DNA of 64,000 bases from Planococcus donghaensis (GCF_001687665.2 NZ_CP016543.2:434001-498000), one strand, 5' to 3'. Shown: positions 37,059 through 46,705, counted from the first letter of the stretch. Made by a program: numbers and translations. Notes: generated by a model not told the origin, from the letters alone.

Positions 37059-38525
37059 TTATGATGTACCTTTACCCGCATTGCTGTAAGTAGCTAACTT
37101 ATCAACAAGCTTTTGGCTTGAAGAGTTCAACCCGACAATTGTAACAGTTTGCCCTTGAGCTTGTAGTTTGTTCATAACTCGGTCGATCGCACCGACACCA
37201 GAGTCGTCCCAAACAGTAGCATCTGTAAAGTCTAAAACAACTTCTTTCGAAACTTCTACGTTGTCGAATTCAGAGACAAAGTCTTGGGAAGAGGCGAAAA
37301 ATAATTGTCCATGTATCGTATATCTATTCGACACATTGCTTTCCAATCCTTCTTTGCGCACTTCGACTTTGGAAATTTTAGCAGCAAACAGTACTGCACT
37401 TAAAATAACACCAGCGAATACACCTTTAGATAAATCATGTGTATAAACAACAACAACAACCGTTAACAACATAACAATTGCATCAGCTTTTGGAGCCGTC
37501 GCTAAATACTTGAAAGAACCCCAGTCAAAAGTACCGATACACACCATTACCATAATACCGGCTAAAACTGGCATTGGAATTTGAATAACCCAGTTGCCCA
37601 AAACAATAATTAAGAACATCAAAAACACACCTGCAACAAAACTCGACAATCGTCCACGGCCACCAGAACGAACATTAATGCCCGATTGTCCAATCATCGC
37701 ACAACCTGCCATTCCGCCGAAGAATCCAGTGATGATGTTCGCGATCCCTTGTCCACGTGCTTCTTGGTTTTTATCTGATCCGGTTTCTGTTGCATCATCA
37801 ATGATTGATGCTGTTAATAAAGACTCTAGTAAACCGATTACAGAAAGTGCCAATGCAGTCGGGAAAATGATTTGCAAAGTTTCAAAGTTAAACGGCACGC
37901 TTGGAATGAAGAAGCTTGGCAATGTTTGTGAAATCGTGCCAAGACTGCCGACATTTTGCATATCAATACCCGTGTAAATAACAACACCTGTTAATACGAG
38001 GATAGCAATTAATGGAGCCGGAATAGCAGTGAAAAAGCGAGGCAAAATATAAACAATCGCCAACGTAACACCGACAAAAACATAAGTAATCGTATTAATG
38101 CCGAAAATAAACGGCACTTGAGCCATGAAAATTAAAATCGCTAATGAGTTAACAAAACCAATCATAACTGCTCTAGGGATAAATTTCATAAAACGCGCAA
38201 CCTTTAAAAGGCCGAAAATCAATTGCAGCACACCTGTTAAAACAGTAGCTGCGAGTAAATAATCCAATCCGTGATCGCGGACCAATAGCACCATTGCAAG
38301 TGCCATAGCACCTGTTGCGGCAGAAATCATACCCGGTCGACCACCGACAAAGGCGATAATCACAGAGATGGAAAACGATGCATACAAGCCAACCATCGGG
38401 TCAACCCCAGCGATGATAGAGAAAGCAATCGCTTCTGGTATAAGCGCAAGTGCGACAACAATTCCGGCTAAAATGTCTCCGCGAATGTTACCGAACCATT
38501 GCTCTTTGTAAGATAAAGTATTCAA
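37059..38525 (-). CDS. SulP family anion transporter with STAS domain
   Basis: Permease of 488 residues with ten or more helices, then a C-terminal STAS domain (about 395-480, [20 protein letters not shown]). [30 protein letters not shown] and [19 protein letters not shown] are SulP marks. Members carry sulfate, bicarbonate or dicarboxylates; the sequence does not decide. First gene of a two-gene unit with usp. Start ATG behind AGAAGGAAG. Confidence 0.9.
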   Translation of the reverse strand: MNTLSYKEQWFGNIRGDILAGIVVALALIPEAIAFSIIAGVDPMVGLYASFSISVIIAFVGGRPGMISAATGAMALAMVLLVRDHGLDYLLAATVLTGVLQLIFGLLKVARFMKFIPRAVMIGFVNSLAILIFMAQVPFIFGINTITYVFVGVTLAIVYILPRFFTAIPAPLIAILVLTGVVIYTGIDMQNVGSLGTISQTLPSFFIPSVPFNFETLQIIFPTALALSVIGLLESLLTASIIDDATETGSDKNQEARGQGIANIITGFFGGMAGCAMIGQSGINVRSGGRGRLSSFVAGVFLMFLIIVLGNWVIQIPMPVLAGIMVMVCIGTFDWGSFKYLATAPKADAIVMLLTVVVVVYTHDLSKGVFAGVILSAVLFAAKISKVEVRKEGLESNVSNRYTIHGQLFFASSQDFVSEFDNVEVSKEVVLDFTDATVWDDSGVGAIDRVMNKLQAQGQTVTIVGLNSSSQKLVDKLATYSNAGKGTS

Positions 38526-38711
38526 AAATTCCCACTTCCTTCTATATTAATTTGTATTAATACCGTATCCAGTAAATCAGTATGCAGTTTGTTGAAAGTA
38601 GGCAATAAGAAAAATTTCTTCTTTTTTCCTTTTCCACAAGCGGAAAATGTTTTTTCAATTATAGGCTATAAAACTGTATCACCTTTTTTTTCAGATGTAA
38701 ATACAATTCAT

Positions 38712-38727
38712 TCAAACGCAGGTTTGA
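38712..38727. promoter_or_regulatory. Operator 1 of cadC-cadA
   Basis: TCAAAC-GCAG-GTTTGA inverted repeat with 6-4-6 geometry. It overlaps the -35 box of the cad promoter. Confidence 0.55.
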
Positions 38728-38752
38728 CTGTGGAGGTTTGAGCGAATATACT
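38724..38752 (+). promoter_or_regulatory. Sigma-A promoter of cadC-cadA
   Basis: TTGACT (38724-38729), 17-nt spacer, TATACT (38747-38752). It lies between two like-shaped inverted repeats. Confidence 0.8.
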
Positions 38753-38763
38753 GAAGAAAACAA

Positions 38764-38779
38764 TCAAATTCTTATTTGA
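38764..38779. promoter_or_regulatory. Operator 2 of cadC-cadA
   Basis: TCAAAT-TCTT-ATTTGA inverted repeat just after the predicted start point, extended by ATGA; it resembles ArsR/SmtB operators of the CadC group. Same 6-4-6 geometry as operator 1, 52 bp away. Confidence 0.7.
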
Positions 38780-38795
38780 ATGAAAGAGGTGTCCC

Positions 38796-39152
38796 ATGAA
38801 AGAGTTATGTGAAGTGACCAACGTCAATTCTGAGCTTGTCGACCGAGTGAAAGAGAATATGGTTGATCTTGTGGATGTAGCAAATTTATTTAAGGCATTG
38901 GCGGATGAAACAAGACTAAAGATTGCTTATGCTTTAACAATAGAAGAAGAAATGTGTGTGTGTGACATTGCGGCCGTAATTGGCTCGTCCAATGCCACAG
39001 CTTCTCATCACCTGCGTTATTTACGTGACCGTGCATTAGCGAAATCAGAACGTAAAGGAAAGCAAATCTTTTACTCTTTATCAGATAACCATGTCCGCGA
39101 ATTGGTAATGATTGCTCATGAACATACGAAAGAAGGTGTGGAAATTGGTTAA
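38796..39152 (+). CDS. cadC: ArsR-family metal-responsive repressor CadC
   Basis: Winged-helix repressor of 118 residues. Cys5 near the N-terminus and Cys54/Cys56 in EEMCVCDIAAVIG match the type-1 (alpha3N) thiolate metal site of CadC, which senses Cd, Pb or Zn. The recognition helix is in NATASHHLRYLRDRAL. It should release the two inverted repeats upstream when metal binds. The stop overlaps the cadA start by 8 nt. Confidence 0.92.
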   Translation: MKELCEVTNVNSELVDRVKENMVDLVDVANLFKALADETRLKIAYALTIEEEMCVCDIAAVIGSSNATASHHLRYLRDRALAKSERKGKQIFYSLSDNHVRELVMIAHEHTKEGVEIG

Positions 39153-41214
39153 AACTTACCGGCTAGAAAATTTATCGTGTACAAGTTGTGCGGCCAAATT
39201 CGAAAAAAATGTTCGAGGGTTGCCTAATATAAAAAATGTCAATTTAAATTTTGGCGCTTCTAAACTAACAATTGATGGCGATGTATCAATTGAAGCACTT
39301 GAAAAGGCGGGGGCTTTTGATCATATTCGTGTTTATCCGGAAAAAGAAAAAATTAAGGTGGTTCCATTTTATCAACGAAGACAAACAGTAGAGACAGCTT
39401 TTTCTTTACTATTGTTAATCGCGGGGATTATTGTTTCGTTTCAAGCGAGTGAAACAAACCCTTGGGCCATCACATTATTTGCAGGTTCCATGGCAATTGG
39501 TGGGTACCATATGTTCTGGACTGGCTTAAAAAACTTACGTGAGTTTCAGTTTGATATGAAAACGTTAATGACTATCGCCATTATTGGTGCGGTCATTATT
39601 GGTGAATGGCGAGAAGGAGCAGTTGTTGTTTTTCTTTTTGCTGTTAGTGAAGCATTAGAGTCATTTTCGATGAACAAAGCGCGTCAGTCGATTCGCAGTT
39701 TAATGGATTTAGCACCAGCACGAGCGTTAATCCAACGTGCGGGTAAATTGATCGAGTTGGATACAGAAGATATTCGCATCGGAGACGTTTTAATCGTCAA
39801 GCCCGGACAGAAAATTGCGATGGACGGCACAGTTCTTCGCGGAGAGTCTGCTGTTAACCAAGCAGCGATTACTGGGGAATCGCTTCCCGCGGTTAAATCT
39901 GTGGGAGATGAAGTATTTGCCGGCACCATGAACGAAGAAGGTGCGTTAGAAGTCACTGTTACGAAACGAGTTGAAGATACGACAATTGCTAAAATTATTC
40001 ATTTAGTCGAAGAAGCGCAAGCTGAAAAAGCACCAACTCAAAAGTTTATCGATCAATTTGCTAAATATTATACGCCTGCAATTATTGTCATTGCTTTTTT
40101 AGTAGCGCTAGTACCTGGCTTTATAACGGGTAACTGGGAGTTGTGGGTTTATCAAGGATTAGCAGTACTTGTTGTTGGCTGTCCATGTGCTTTAGTTGTT
40201 TCAACACCAGTAGCGATTGTAACGGCGATTGGTAATGCGGCACGACAAGGTGTCCTCATTAAAGGGGGCATCCATTTAGAAGAAACAGGGCAGATTAAGG
40301 CGATTGCTTTTGATAAAACTGGGACATTAACAAAAGGTTATCCCGAAGTAACAGACGTAATCGCACAAGGCACTATTCTAGAAGAAGAAGTGTTAAAGCT
40401 AGCAGCATCTGTAGAAACCATGTCACAGCATCCGTTAGCAAAAGCGATTTCTAAAAAAGCGGCAAGCACGTATCCTTCTGAGAACTTTAAGTCGGTTACA
40501 GGAAAAGGCGCCTATGCCACAGTCAATGATGAAAGCATTTACGTTGGCAGTTTAAATTGGGCAGAAGAAAAGGGCTTACGTATTCCTGAAAAAGCGCGTA
40601 AACTTCAAGAGAGTGGAAAATCTGTTACTGCCGTGTTTTCTGAAACCGTACTATTGGGCATTATCGCAATAGCAGATGCTATTCGCTTAGAAAGTCCATC
40701 TATTATTAAGCAGTTAAAAGCAATGGGAATCGAGCAAACCATCATGCTGACAGGAGATCATCCAACAACGGCAACCGCCATTGGTTCAGAAATCGGGGTC
40801 ACAGATGTTCGAGCCGGTCTCATGCCAGAAGACAAATTAGCAGCGATAAAAGATCTTCAAAAACAATATGGGCGAGTCGCTATGGTTGGGGATGGCATTA
40901 ATGACGCCCCTGCGTTAGCTGCTTCAAGTATTGGAATTGCAATGGGCGGAGCAGGGACAGATGCAGCGTTAGAAACAGCAGATATTGCGCTAATGGCGGA
41001 TGATTTGGAAAAACTTCCATATACAATTCGACTCAGCCGAAAGACATTGCGTATAATAAAAGAAAACATCGTCTTTGCATTAGGGCTCAAGGTAATGGCA
41101 TTGCTCTTAATCATTCCTGGCTGGTTAACTTTATGGATCGCAATCTTTGCGGATATGGGTGCCACGCTATTGGTGATTTTAAATGCGTTACGTCTTGTGA
41201 AAGTTCAGAAGTGA
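39145..41214 (+). CDS. cadA: Cadmium/zinc-exporting P1B-type ATPase CadA
   Basis: Heavy-metal ATPase of 689 residues. One HMA domain with CTSC (Cys12, Cys15) comes first, then eight helices. The ion-site CPC is at 346-348, the phosphorylated Asp390 in DKTGTLTKG, the HP motif in SQHPLAKA, and GDGINDAPALAAS closes the P domain. TTG at 39145 behind AGAAGG is preferred because it gives the family N-terminus; the frame is open further back within cadC. It exports Cd, Zn and probably Pb. Confidence 0.93.
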   Translation: MVKTYRLENLSCTSCAAKFEKNVRGLPNIKNVNLNFGASKLTIDGDVSIEALEKAGAFDHIRVYPEKEKIKVVPFYQRRQTVETAFSLLLLIAGIIVSFQASETNPWAITLFAGSMAIGGYHMFWTGLKNLREFQFDMKTLMTIAIIGAVIIGEWREGAVVVFLFAVSEALESFSMNKARQSIRSLMDLAPARALIQRAGKLIELDTEDIRIGDVLIVKPGQKIAMDGTVLRGESAVNQAAITGESLPAVKSVGDEVFAGTMNEEGALEVTVTKRVEDTTIAKIIHLVEEAQAEKAPTQKFIDQFAKYYTPAIIVIAFLVALVPGFITGNWELWVYQGLAVLVVGCPCALVVSTPVAIVTAIGNAARQGVLIKGGIHLEETGQIKAIAFDKTGTLTKGYPEVTDVIAQGTILEEEVLKLAASVETMSQHPLAKAISKKAASTYPSENFKSVTGKGAYATVNDESIYVGSLNWAEEKGLRIPEKARKLQESGKSVTAVFSETVLLGIIAIADAIRLESPSIIKQLKAMGIEQTIMLTGDHPTTATAIGSEIGVTDVRAGLMPEDKLAAIKDLQKQYGRVAMVGDGINDAPALAASSIGIAMGGAGTDAALETADIALMADDLEKLPYTIRLSRKTLRIIKENIVFALGLKVMALLLIIPGWLTLWIAIFADMGATLLVILNALRLVKVQK

Positions 41215-41235
41215 GGTACGTTTGGAGGTTATGTA

Positions 41236-42357
41236 TTGAGATTAACAGAATGGACAATGGAAGAGCAGGAACAGCTAATTCATTTTATGACAACAAATTC
41301 TTGGCCTTTTCACGGGCATGAACACCCAGTCCGGGCTTTAATTGAGAAAACAATTGAAGAGGGCGGCTATAAATCAGACCAAGTCACAACGTTTTGGATT
41401 GAAAACGAAGATAAAAAACAAGTGGGCTTGGTACAAATATTTGATCTGCAAGACGACATTCCATTGTTTGACTTGAGAATTGCGGATCCTTATCGAAACA
41501 AAGGTTATGGACCTAAAGCTTTGAAAATGGTAGCGGATTATGTTTTTTCGCTACCAGAAAAGAAAATTCGTTTAGAAGGCAATACACGCCATGATAATTT
41601 TGCGATGCGTAAAGCGTTTGAACGAACGGGTTTTGTTAAAGAAGCTCATCTGCGACAAGCTTGGTTTTCGCCGCGAGAAAATCGGTATTACGATGCAGTA
41701 ATTTATGGCATGACGCGTGAAGACTGGCAAGCAGGGATTACTACGCCGGTTCTATGGGATGATGCTGTACTTGAAACGAAAGCACCGCCATTCAATCCGG
41801 TCTTACTCGATTTTCCGGAAGAATTTGAATCAGAACGACTGCTGATTCGGGCACCAAAAAGAGAAGATGCAAAGGCTAATTATGAAGCAGTTATGCATTC
41901 ACTAGAGTCGTTTCGACCTTGGTTACAGTTTGCGCAACAAAAGCCTGAACTTGCCAAAATTGAAGCAACATTAATTGAAGCAGAAGCAAATTTTAAATTG
42001 CGTAAAGATTTGCGTCTGCACTTTTTCTTAAAAGAAACCGGGCAATTTATCGGCTCTACGGGATTACATCGCATCGATTGGGAAGTGCGTAAATTTGAAA
42101 TTGGTTATTGGGTAGACAGTCGCTTTGAAGGCAAAGGATTTGTTTCAGAAGCGGTCGACCGAATTACACGTTTTGCTTTTGAAGAGTTAGGGGCAAACCG
42201 TGTCGAAATTCGCTGCGACCCAGACAATGTCCGAAGCCGTGCAGTGGCGAACCGCCTGAATTTTGAATTGGAAGGTGTTTTACGTAACGATTCGATATCT
42301 CGAGTAGATAACAAACTTCGTGATACATGCGTATATGCCAAAATTCGAGAAGAATAG
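41236..42357 (+). CDS. Tandem GNAT acetyltransferase
   Basis: Protein of 373 residues with two GNAT domains. The first (about 1-170) has RIADPYRNKGYGPKALKMV and FAMRKAFERTGF. The second (about 195-373) resembles RimJ/RimL ribosomal N-acetyltransferases: ESERLLIRAPKREDA, EIGYWVDSRFEGKGFVSEAV and NVRSRAVANRLNF. Substrates are unknown; domain two may acetylate protein N-termini or an amino sugar. TTG start behind GGAGGT. Its 3' side leads into a terminator. Confidence 0.85.
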   Translation: MRLTEWTMEEQEQLIHFMTTNSWPFHGHEHPVRALIEKTIEEGGYKSDQVTTFWIENEDKKQVGLVQIFDLQDDIPLFDLRIADPYRNKGYGPKALKMVADYVFSLPEKKIRLEGNTRHDNFAMRKAFERTGFVKEAHLRQAWFSPRENRYYDAVIYGMTREDWQAGITTPVLWDDAVLETKAPPFNPVLLDFPEEFESERLLIRAPKREDAKANYEAVMHSLESFRPWLQFAQQKPELAKIEATLIEAEANFKLRKDLRLHFFLKETGQFIGSTGLHRIDWEVRKFEIGYWVDSRFEGKGFVSEAVDRITRFAFEELGANRVEIRCDPDNVRSRAVANRLNFELEGVLRNDSISRVDNKLRDTCVYAKIREE

Positions 42358-42427
42358 CATTTTGCAAACGCAAGATCGGGAAGTATGAAATTTCCTTTCC
42401 TGCCTTTGCTTAGAAACTGACTCAACA

Positions 42428-42478
42428 AAAAAGGTTGACCCTGAAGCCGTTTATCACGACTCTTGGGTCAACCTTTTA
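42428..42478. terminator. Bidirectional terminator
   Basis: AAAGGTTGACCC / GGGTCAACCTTT stem with a long loop, between the GNAT gene and the minus-strand small membrane gene. Confidence 0.8.
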
Positions 42479-42497
42479 TGTGTTTTTCATGCTATGG

Positions 42498-42653
42498 TTA
42501 TAAACCTTTACGACCGGTAACCAAATTGATAACTAAAATGATTGCAGCAATAATTAATAAAATGTGTATTAGACCGCCTGCTACGTCCATTAAGAATCCG
42601 ATAAGCCATACTACAATAACAACTGCAAGAATAATCCAAAGAATACGTGCCAT
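42498..42653 (-). CDS. lmo0937-type small membrane protein (51 aa)
   Basis: Short gene on the minus strand with ribosome site AGGTGA 5 nt from the ATG. The product starts MARILWIILAVVIVVWLIGF and ends VINLVTGRKGL: two membrane helices around GFLMDVAGGLIH. This is the lmo0937 family pattern, present in many Bacillales and general-stress controlled in Listeria. A strong SigB-type promoter (42702-42727) lies upstream, agreeing with that. The function is unknown. Confidence 0.88.
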   Translation of the reverse strand: MARILWIILAVVIVVWLIGFLMDVAGGLIHILLIIAAIILVINLVTGRKGL

Positions 42654-42701
42654 GTTTTTCACCTAACCTTTCTGTAATCACTATTTTGATTATAGTAATA
42701 C

Positions 42702-42727
42702 GTACCCCAGAGATAATTACCTTAAAC
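42702..42727 (-). promoter_or_regulatory. SigB-type promoter of the lmo0937-type gene
   Basis: On the minus strand: GTTTAA, 14-nt spacer, GGGTAC, very close to the SigB consensus GTTTAA-N12-15-GGGTAT. Confidence 0.8.
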
Positions 42728-42827
42728 CTTTCTGAAAAAGTGAATTGTTTTAGCTGAACTCAGTCCAGTTGTTTCAATGATGGTGGTATAGTAAACTGAA
42801 CATAGCTAAGTGAGGGAGGAAAGAATT

Positions 42828-43250
42828 TTGCCTACTCCAAGTATGGAAGACCATATTGAAATCATCTATTCTTTAATTGAGCAAAAGGGCTATGCGCGTG
42901 TATCAGATATCGCGGAGGCCTTATCCGTGTTGCCTTCTTCTGTGACTAAAATGGTACAGAAGCTGGATAAAGACGGATACTTAATATACGAACGTTACAG
43001 AGGTCTCGTGTTGACGCCAAAAGGTCAAAAATTAGGCAAGCGGCTATTAGAACGACATGGCTTACTGGAACAGTTTCTACAGTTGATCGGTGTAGATGAA
43101 GAACGGATTTATGAAGATGTTGAAGGTATTGAACATCATTTGAGCTGGAATTCAATCGACCGGATTGCTGATTTGGTCCAACTACTGGAAGAAAGCCCGG
43201 ATTTTACGGAAAAACTTAAGCAAATGAAAGCAACAGGAAAAGAAAGTTAA
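42828..43250 (+). CDS. mntR: Manganese transport regulator MntR
   Basis: DtxR-family regulator of 140 residues. All six manganese ligands of B. subtilis MntR can be read at the same positions: Asp8, Glu11, His77, Glu99, Glu102 and His103. The winged-helix part has [20 protein letters not shown]. It represses Mn importers when Mn is plentiful. TTG at 42828 behind GGGAGGA gives the family N-terminus. No manganese transporter is in the window. Confidence 0.95.
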   Translation: MPTPSMEDHIEIIYSLIEQKGYARVSDIAEALSVLPSSVTKMVQKLDKDGYLIYERYRGLVLTPKGQKLGKRLLERHGLLEQFLQLIGVDEERIYEDVEGIEHHLSWNSIDRIADLVQLLEESPDFTEKLKQMKATGKES

Positions 43251-43271
43251 AGATAATAGGAGGAACTAATT

Positions 43272-44132
43272 ATGGCTTTACACCCAGGGTTAAAAGCAAC
43301 ATTACAAGTAAAAGATCGTTCAACGTCACAATGGATCTTATCAGATGGTTCAGGCGATGAAGTAATGATGAATGCATCAGAAATAGAAGAAGGTCAGGAG
43401 ATTGGAGAGGAAATTGAAGTTTTTCTTTACCGCAATCGCCAAGGGGGCGTTTCGGCAACACCAATGATTCCACATATTTTGCCAAGTGAATATGGCTGGG
43501 CAAAAGTCTTGAAAGTATCACAGCGTGAAGGAGCGGTAGTCGATATCGGTACAACACGCGAAGTTTATTTATTACCAGCAGATCTTCCGCAAATTTTGGA
43601 ATTGTGGCCAAAACAAGGTGACCATATCTTTATGACGCTTCGTACAGATCGCCACGGTGATTTATATGGACGTTTAGCTACAGAAGAAAAGGTGTTGGAA
43701 TTGATGGCGCCAGCTCCAGAAACTCTTTTCAACCAAAATGTACAAGCGCGTGCTTATCGTCTATTGCCGGTTGGGACATTTATGTTGTCAGTACCAGAGA
43801 TGCACCGAATCTTTGTCCATGAAACAGAGCGGAGTGAAGAACCACGCTTAGGAGAAGAAAAAACAGTACGCATTATCGGCGTAAAAGATGATGGTACATT
43901 GAACGGTTCGTTACTTCCTAGAAAACAAGAACGGTTAGCAGACGATGCCGAAGAAATTATGCGTTATTTAGAAGAGTCAGGCGGAAAAATGCCATTTACG
44001 GATAAATCTTCACCAGACGAAATCCAAGAAATTTTCGGTATGAGTAAAGCTGCTTTTAAACGAGCACTCGGTAAGTTGTACAAAAACCGTCAAATCATCC
44101 AAGAAGAAGGATGGACAAAGTCGACGAAGTAA
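43272..44132 (+). CDS. cvfB: CvfB-type S1 RNA-binding protein
   Basis: RNA-binding protein of 286 residues with S1-like barrels and a C-terminal winged-helix (SSPDEIQEIFGMSKAAFKRALGKLYK). It resembles B. subtilis YitL and Staphylococcus CvfB, which affects virulence and exoprotein expression. The barrels are visible in GWAKVLKVSQREGAVVDIG and VRIIGVKDDGTLNGSL. 21 nt after mntR, so probably co-transcribed. ATG behind AGGAGG. Confidence 0.9.
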   Translation: MALHPGLKATLQVKDRSTSQWILSDGSGDEVMMNASEIEEGQEIGEEIEVFLYRNRQGGVSATPMIPHILPSEYGWAKVLKVSQREGAVVDIGTTREVYLLPADLPQILELWPKQGDHIFMTLRTDRHGDLYGRLATEEKVLELMAPAPETLFNQNVQARAYRLLPVGTFMLSVPEMHRIFVHETERSEEPRLGEEKTVRIIGVKDDGTLNGSLLPRKQERLADDAEEIMRYLEESGGKMPFTDKSSPDEIQEIFGMSKAAFKRALGKLYKNRQIIQEEGWTKSTK

Positions 44133-44185
44133 AGGAACCTTTTCAAGTTAATTTCGTATTAATTTGAAGAAAGGGGCAAGTTCAA

Positions 44186-45073
44186 ATGAAAAAAATAATT
44201 ACTGTTATAGCATTACTGTTTACACTATCAGTTGTACTACCTTCCTATAGTTCGGCAAATGTCGGCATCAATGAGAAGTTTGGTTTGCCAATCGTCGTTT
44301 ACGGTGGCAATTTATCAGCTGATGAAAAAGCATCTGTAGCTGAGAGCTTAGATGTTGCAGGGGAAGTAGATGTAGAAGAAATTGAAGTAACGGGTCAAGA
44401 TTTGATCAAGTACATTAAAGACGGTGATTCTCGTGCCAATATGTATTCATCAGCCAAAATCACACGTAAAGATGAAGGTGCGGGCTTGGTCATTGAAATC
44501 GTAACACCTGATAATATTACACAAGTAACAACAGAAATGTATGCCAATGCCATGTTGACTGCTGGCATTGAAAACGCAACAGTAGAAGTAGCGGCACCAA
44601 AAGCCGTTACAGGGCATTCAGCTCTGGTCGGAATTTATAAAGCTTACGAAGTAAATGGAGAAGCACTAGATCCAGAACGTACTGACGTAGCTAACGATGA
44701 ATTGACAGTAGCTACGGAGCTTGTAGACGGTGGCGTTGGGGACGATGAAGTTAGCGAGTTGTTAACAGAAATTAAAAAGCAAATTGCTGAAAAAAATCCG
44801 GCTTCGCGTGAAGAAGTAGAACAAATTGTTGAAGAGCAATTAGATAAGCTTCAAATTGAGTTGAGTCCGGAGGATCGTCAGTTATTAGTGGATTTAATGG
44901 ATCGCATTCGTCAACTAGATATCGATTTCTCAAAATGGTCTACACAACTGGAAGATTTGAGCAAAACCATTGAAGATAAAATCACTACGATCGTTAATGA
45001 CGAAGGATTTTGGGCAAGTGTAAAAAAATTCTTTAAAAATATAGCGGATACAGTAAGTGGTTGGTTCAACTAA
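44186..45073 (+). CDS. Exported DUF1002 (YpuA-like) protein
   Basis: Protein of 295 residues with a clear Sec signal peptide (MKKIITVIALLFTLSVVLPS, cleavage after SSA). The DUF1002 domain covers about residues 30-215 (GLPIVVYGGNLSADEK, NATVEVAAPKAVTGHSAL). A Glu-rich, coiled-coil-like C-terminus follows. Related YpuA proteins of Bacillales have no settled function, probably envelope-associated. ATG behind AAAGGGG. Confidence 0.85.
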   Translation: MKKIITVIALLFTLSVVLPSYSSANVGINEKFGLPIVVYGGNLSADEKASVAESLDVAGEVDVEEIEVTGQDLIKYIKDGDSRANMYSSAKITRKDEGAGLVIEIVTPDNITQVTTEMYANAMLTAGIENATVEVAAPKAVTGHSALVGIYKAYEVNGEALDPERTDVANDELTVATELVDGGVGDDEVSELLTEIKKQIAEKNPASREEVEQIVEEQLDKLQIELSPEDRQLLVDLMDRIRQLDIDFSKWSTQLEDLSKTIEDKITTIVNDEGFWASVKKFFKNIADTVSGWFN

Positions 45074-45076
45074 ATG

Positions 45077-45116
45077 AAAACAGGCAAACCTTTAAAAAGG
45101 ATTGCCTGTTTTTTTG
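45077..45116 (+). terminator. Terminator after the DUF1002 gene
   Basis: AAAACAGGCAA / TTGCCTGTTTT stem with inner pairing and seven T. Confidence 0.85.
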
Positions 45117-45203
45117 TTAAAGCTCAATATCTTGAGGAGAACAAAAGTCAGTGATAGTATAAAGTTAATATCTTGAATTGGAGATAAATGGGGAGGGGTA
45201 TGA

Positions 45204-46169
45204 ATGAAGTTGGAAGGTATTCATCACGTTTCGGCGATAACAGCCAATGCTGTTGCCAACCATGATTTTTTTACTCGGATTCTTGGGTTGCGTTTAGTTA
45301 AAAAGACAGTCAATCAAGATAATCCTTCTTCTTATCACTTGTTTTATGCGGATGCTGTTGGGACGCCAGGTACGGATATGACGTATTTTGATATTCCTAT
45401 GGCAGGACGTACTCATCCTGGTGTATCGAGTATTAGCAATACGGCATTTCGTGTGAAAAACGTTGAGGCATTAGATTATTGGGTAGACCGATTTGATCGA
45501 TTTAACGTGCCTCACGGAAAAGTAGAGCAACGCTTCAATCGTTCGACTTTAACATTTCAAGATTTTGAAGGCTCTAGATTAATGTTAGTCGTTGACGATG
45601 GCAGTGGAATCGAATACGGCATTCCGTGGACAAAAAGTGGCGTGCCAGAAGAATTTGCGATTGTTGGATTAGGTCCTGTTCGATTAACGGTCCGAAAGGG
45701 CGATAAAACAGCAGCTGTCCTAACCACCATTATGGGATTTGAACAAATAGGAGAATATCCATCAACTGTAGAAGGTCAAAAAGATATTTTAGTCTTTTCA
45801 ACAGGAGATGGCGGTCCTGCTGGCGAAATACATTTAGAAGAACGGTCGGACCTTCCGCCGGAACGTCCCGGAAGAGGAAGTGTCCATCATGTTGCGTTTC
45901 GCATCAAAACGGATGAAGACTATCACAAATGGAATGAGCATTTGCGGTCAAATGGTTTGATGACTTCAGGAGAAATTGACCGTTATTACTTTAAGGCTAT
46001 ATATTTTAGGGAACCTAATGGGATTCTCTTCGAATTATCGACAGATGGTCCAGGATTTGCAACTGATGAATCGATTGACAGTTTAGGAAATGGGCTTGCG
46101 TTACCGCCATTTCTAGAAGTTAAGCGGAGTCAAATCGAAGCGTCCTTAAAACCACTGGACACCGAGTAG
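45204..46169 (+). CDS. Ring-cleaving dioxygenase (VOC fold, MhqA/MhqO-like)
   Basis: Two-repeat vicinal-oxygen-chelate protein of 321 residues. Metal ligands can be placed in GIHHVSAIT (first repeat), SVHHVAFRI and GILFELSTDGPGF (second repeat). It resembles hydroquinone-specific extradiol dioxygenases of B. subtilis that protect against quinones and are controlled by MhqR. No MhqR box was recognised. ATG at 45204 behind GGGGAGGGG, followed by a small acetyltransferase gene. Confidence 0.88.
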   Translation: MKLEGIHHVSAITANAVANHDFFTRILGLRLVKKTVNQDNPSSYHLFYADAVGTPGTDMTYFDIPMAGRTHPGVSSISNTAFRVKNVEALDYWVDRFDRFNVPHGKVEQRFNRSTLTFQDFEGSRLMLVVDDGSGIEYGIPWTKSGVPEEFAIVGLGPVRLTVRKGDKTAAVLTTIMGFEQIGEYPSTVEGQKDILVFSTGDGGPAGEIHLEERSDLPPERPGRGSVHHVAFRIKTDEDYHKWNEHLRSNGLMTSGEIDRYYFKAIYFREPNGILFELSTDGPGFATDESIDSLGNGLALPPFLEVKRSQIEASLKPLDTE

Positions 46170-46187
46170 AATAGGGGGAAAAAGGAA

Positions 46188-46469
46188 ATGGATTTTAAAT
46201 TAGTTGAATTAGGTAGTGATGAATTTGCTTATCGCCTTGAAGATGAAGGTGTAATGAAAGGTGAAATCGCTTGGACGCAATTGGCGGATGTGATGGTTAT
46301 TGAGCATACGTTTGTTGACGAATCGCTTCGCCATCAAGGATTGGCTAAAAAACTTTTAGACCAAACCGCAAGCTTTGCTCGTGAACATGATTATAAGGTA
46401 GAACCTGTTTGTTCTTACGCAGTATCTGCTTTTGATCGTTACAACGACTATGACGATATTAAAATATAA
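46188..46469 (+). CDS. Small YjdJ-type GNAT acetyltransferase
   Basis: Protein of 93 residues, a minimal GNAT fold. VMVIEHTFVDESLRHQGLAKKLLDQTASFARE supplies motif A (Q/R-x-x-G-x-A style, RHQGLAKKL); VEPVCSYAVSAFDRY is the strand after it. Such short enzymes are common and their acceptors unknown. It lies 18 nt after the dioxygenase gene, so probably in the same transcript. Confidence 0.85.
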   Translation: MDFKLVELGSDEFAYRLEDEGVMKGEIAWTQLADVMVIEHTFVDESLRHQGLAKKLLDQTASFAREHDYKVEPVCSYAVSAFDRYNDYDDIKI

Positions 46470-46480
46470 AATAGACACAC

Positions 46481-46517
46481 AAAAAGCAATCCGCTATCAA
46501 TTGAGTGGATTGCTTTT
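46481..46517. terminator. Bidirectional terminator
   Basis: AAAAAGCAATCC / GGATTGCTTTT with T and A runs; it closes the VOC-GNAT pair and, on the minus strand, the two tiny frames below. Confidence 0.85.
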
Positions 46518-46518
46518 G

Positions 46519-46545
46519 CTAATGCTCTACTATGTAGTTTTTCAT
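46519..46545 (-). CDS. Possible 8-residue leader-like peptide
   Basis: Minus strand: GGAGGA, 5-nt gap, then ATG, seven further codons (MKNYIVEH) and a stop. The ribosome site is too good to ignore, but eight residues cannot be judged by sequence. It lies between the 32-codon gene and the terminator, so it would be the last frame of that transcript. Confidence 0.25.
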   Translation of the reverse strand: MKNYIVEH

Positions 46546-46559
46546 TGGGTTCCTCCGTT

Positions 46560-46658
46560 TTAAATGCTTGTCATTAAGAAAACGATAGCTGTTAAAATTG
46601 AAGCTCCACCAACACCGTACATAAAATCAGCTTGACTAAAAATTAGATTTTTTTCCAT
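46560..46658 (-). CDS. Predicted 32-residue hydrophobic stress peptide
   Basis: Minus-strand frame with an AGGGGAG ribosome site ahead of an ATG. The product has a polar start (MEKNLIFSQADFMYG) and one membrane helix (GGASILTAIVFLMTSI). I do not recognise the family; a small membrane peptide or toxin-like peptide are options. A near-consensus SigB promoter at 46706-46730 points at it and a terminator follows. That layout supports a real transcript. Confidence 0.6.
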   Translation of the reverse strand: MEKNLIFSQADFMYGVGGASILTAIVFLMTSI

Positions 46659-46705
46659 TATTTAGCTCCCCTTTCAAATCTTTGTTATTCTTTGTTATTA
46701 GTAAA

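Noticed and set aside
42463..42666. 67-codon plus-strand open frame
   Set aside because: Antisense to the lmo0937-type gene, which has the ribosome site, promoter and family resemblance.
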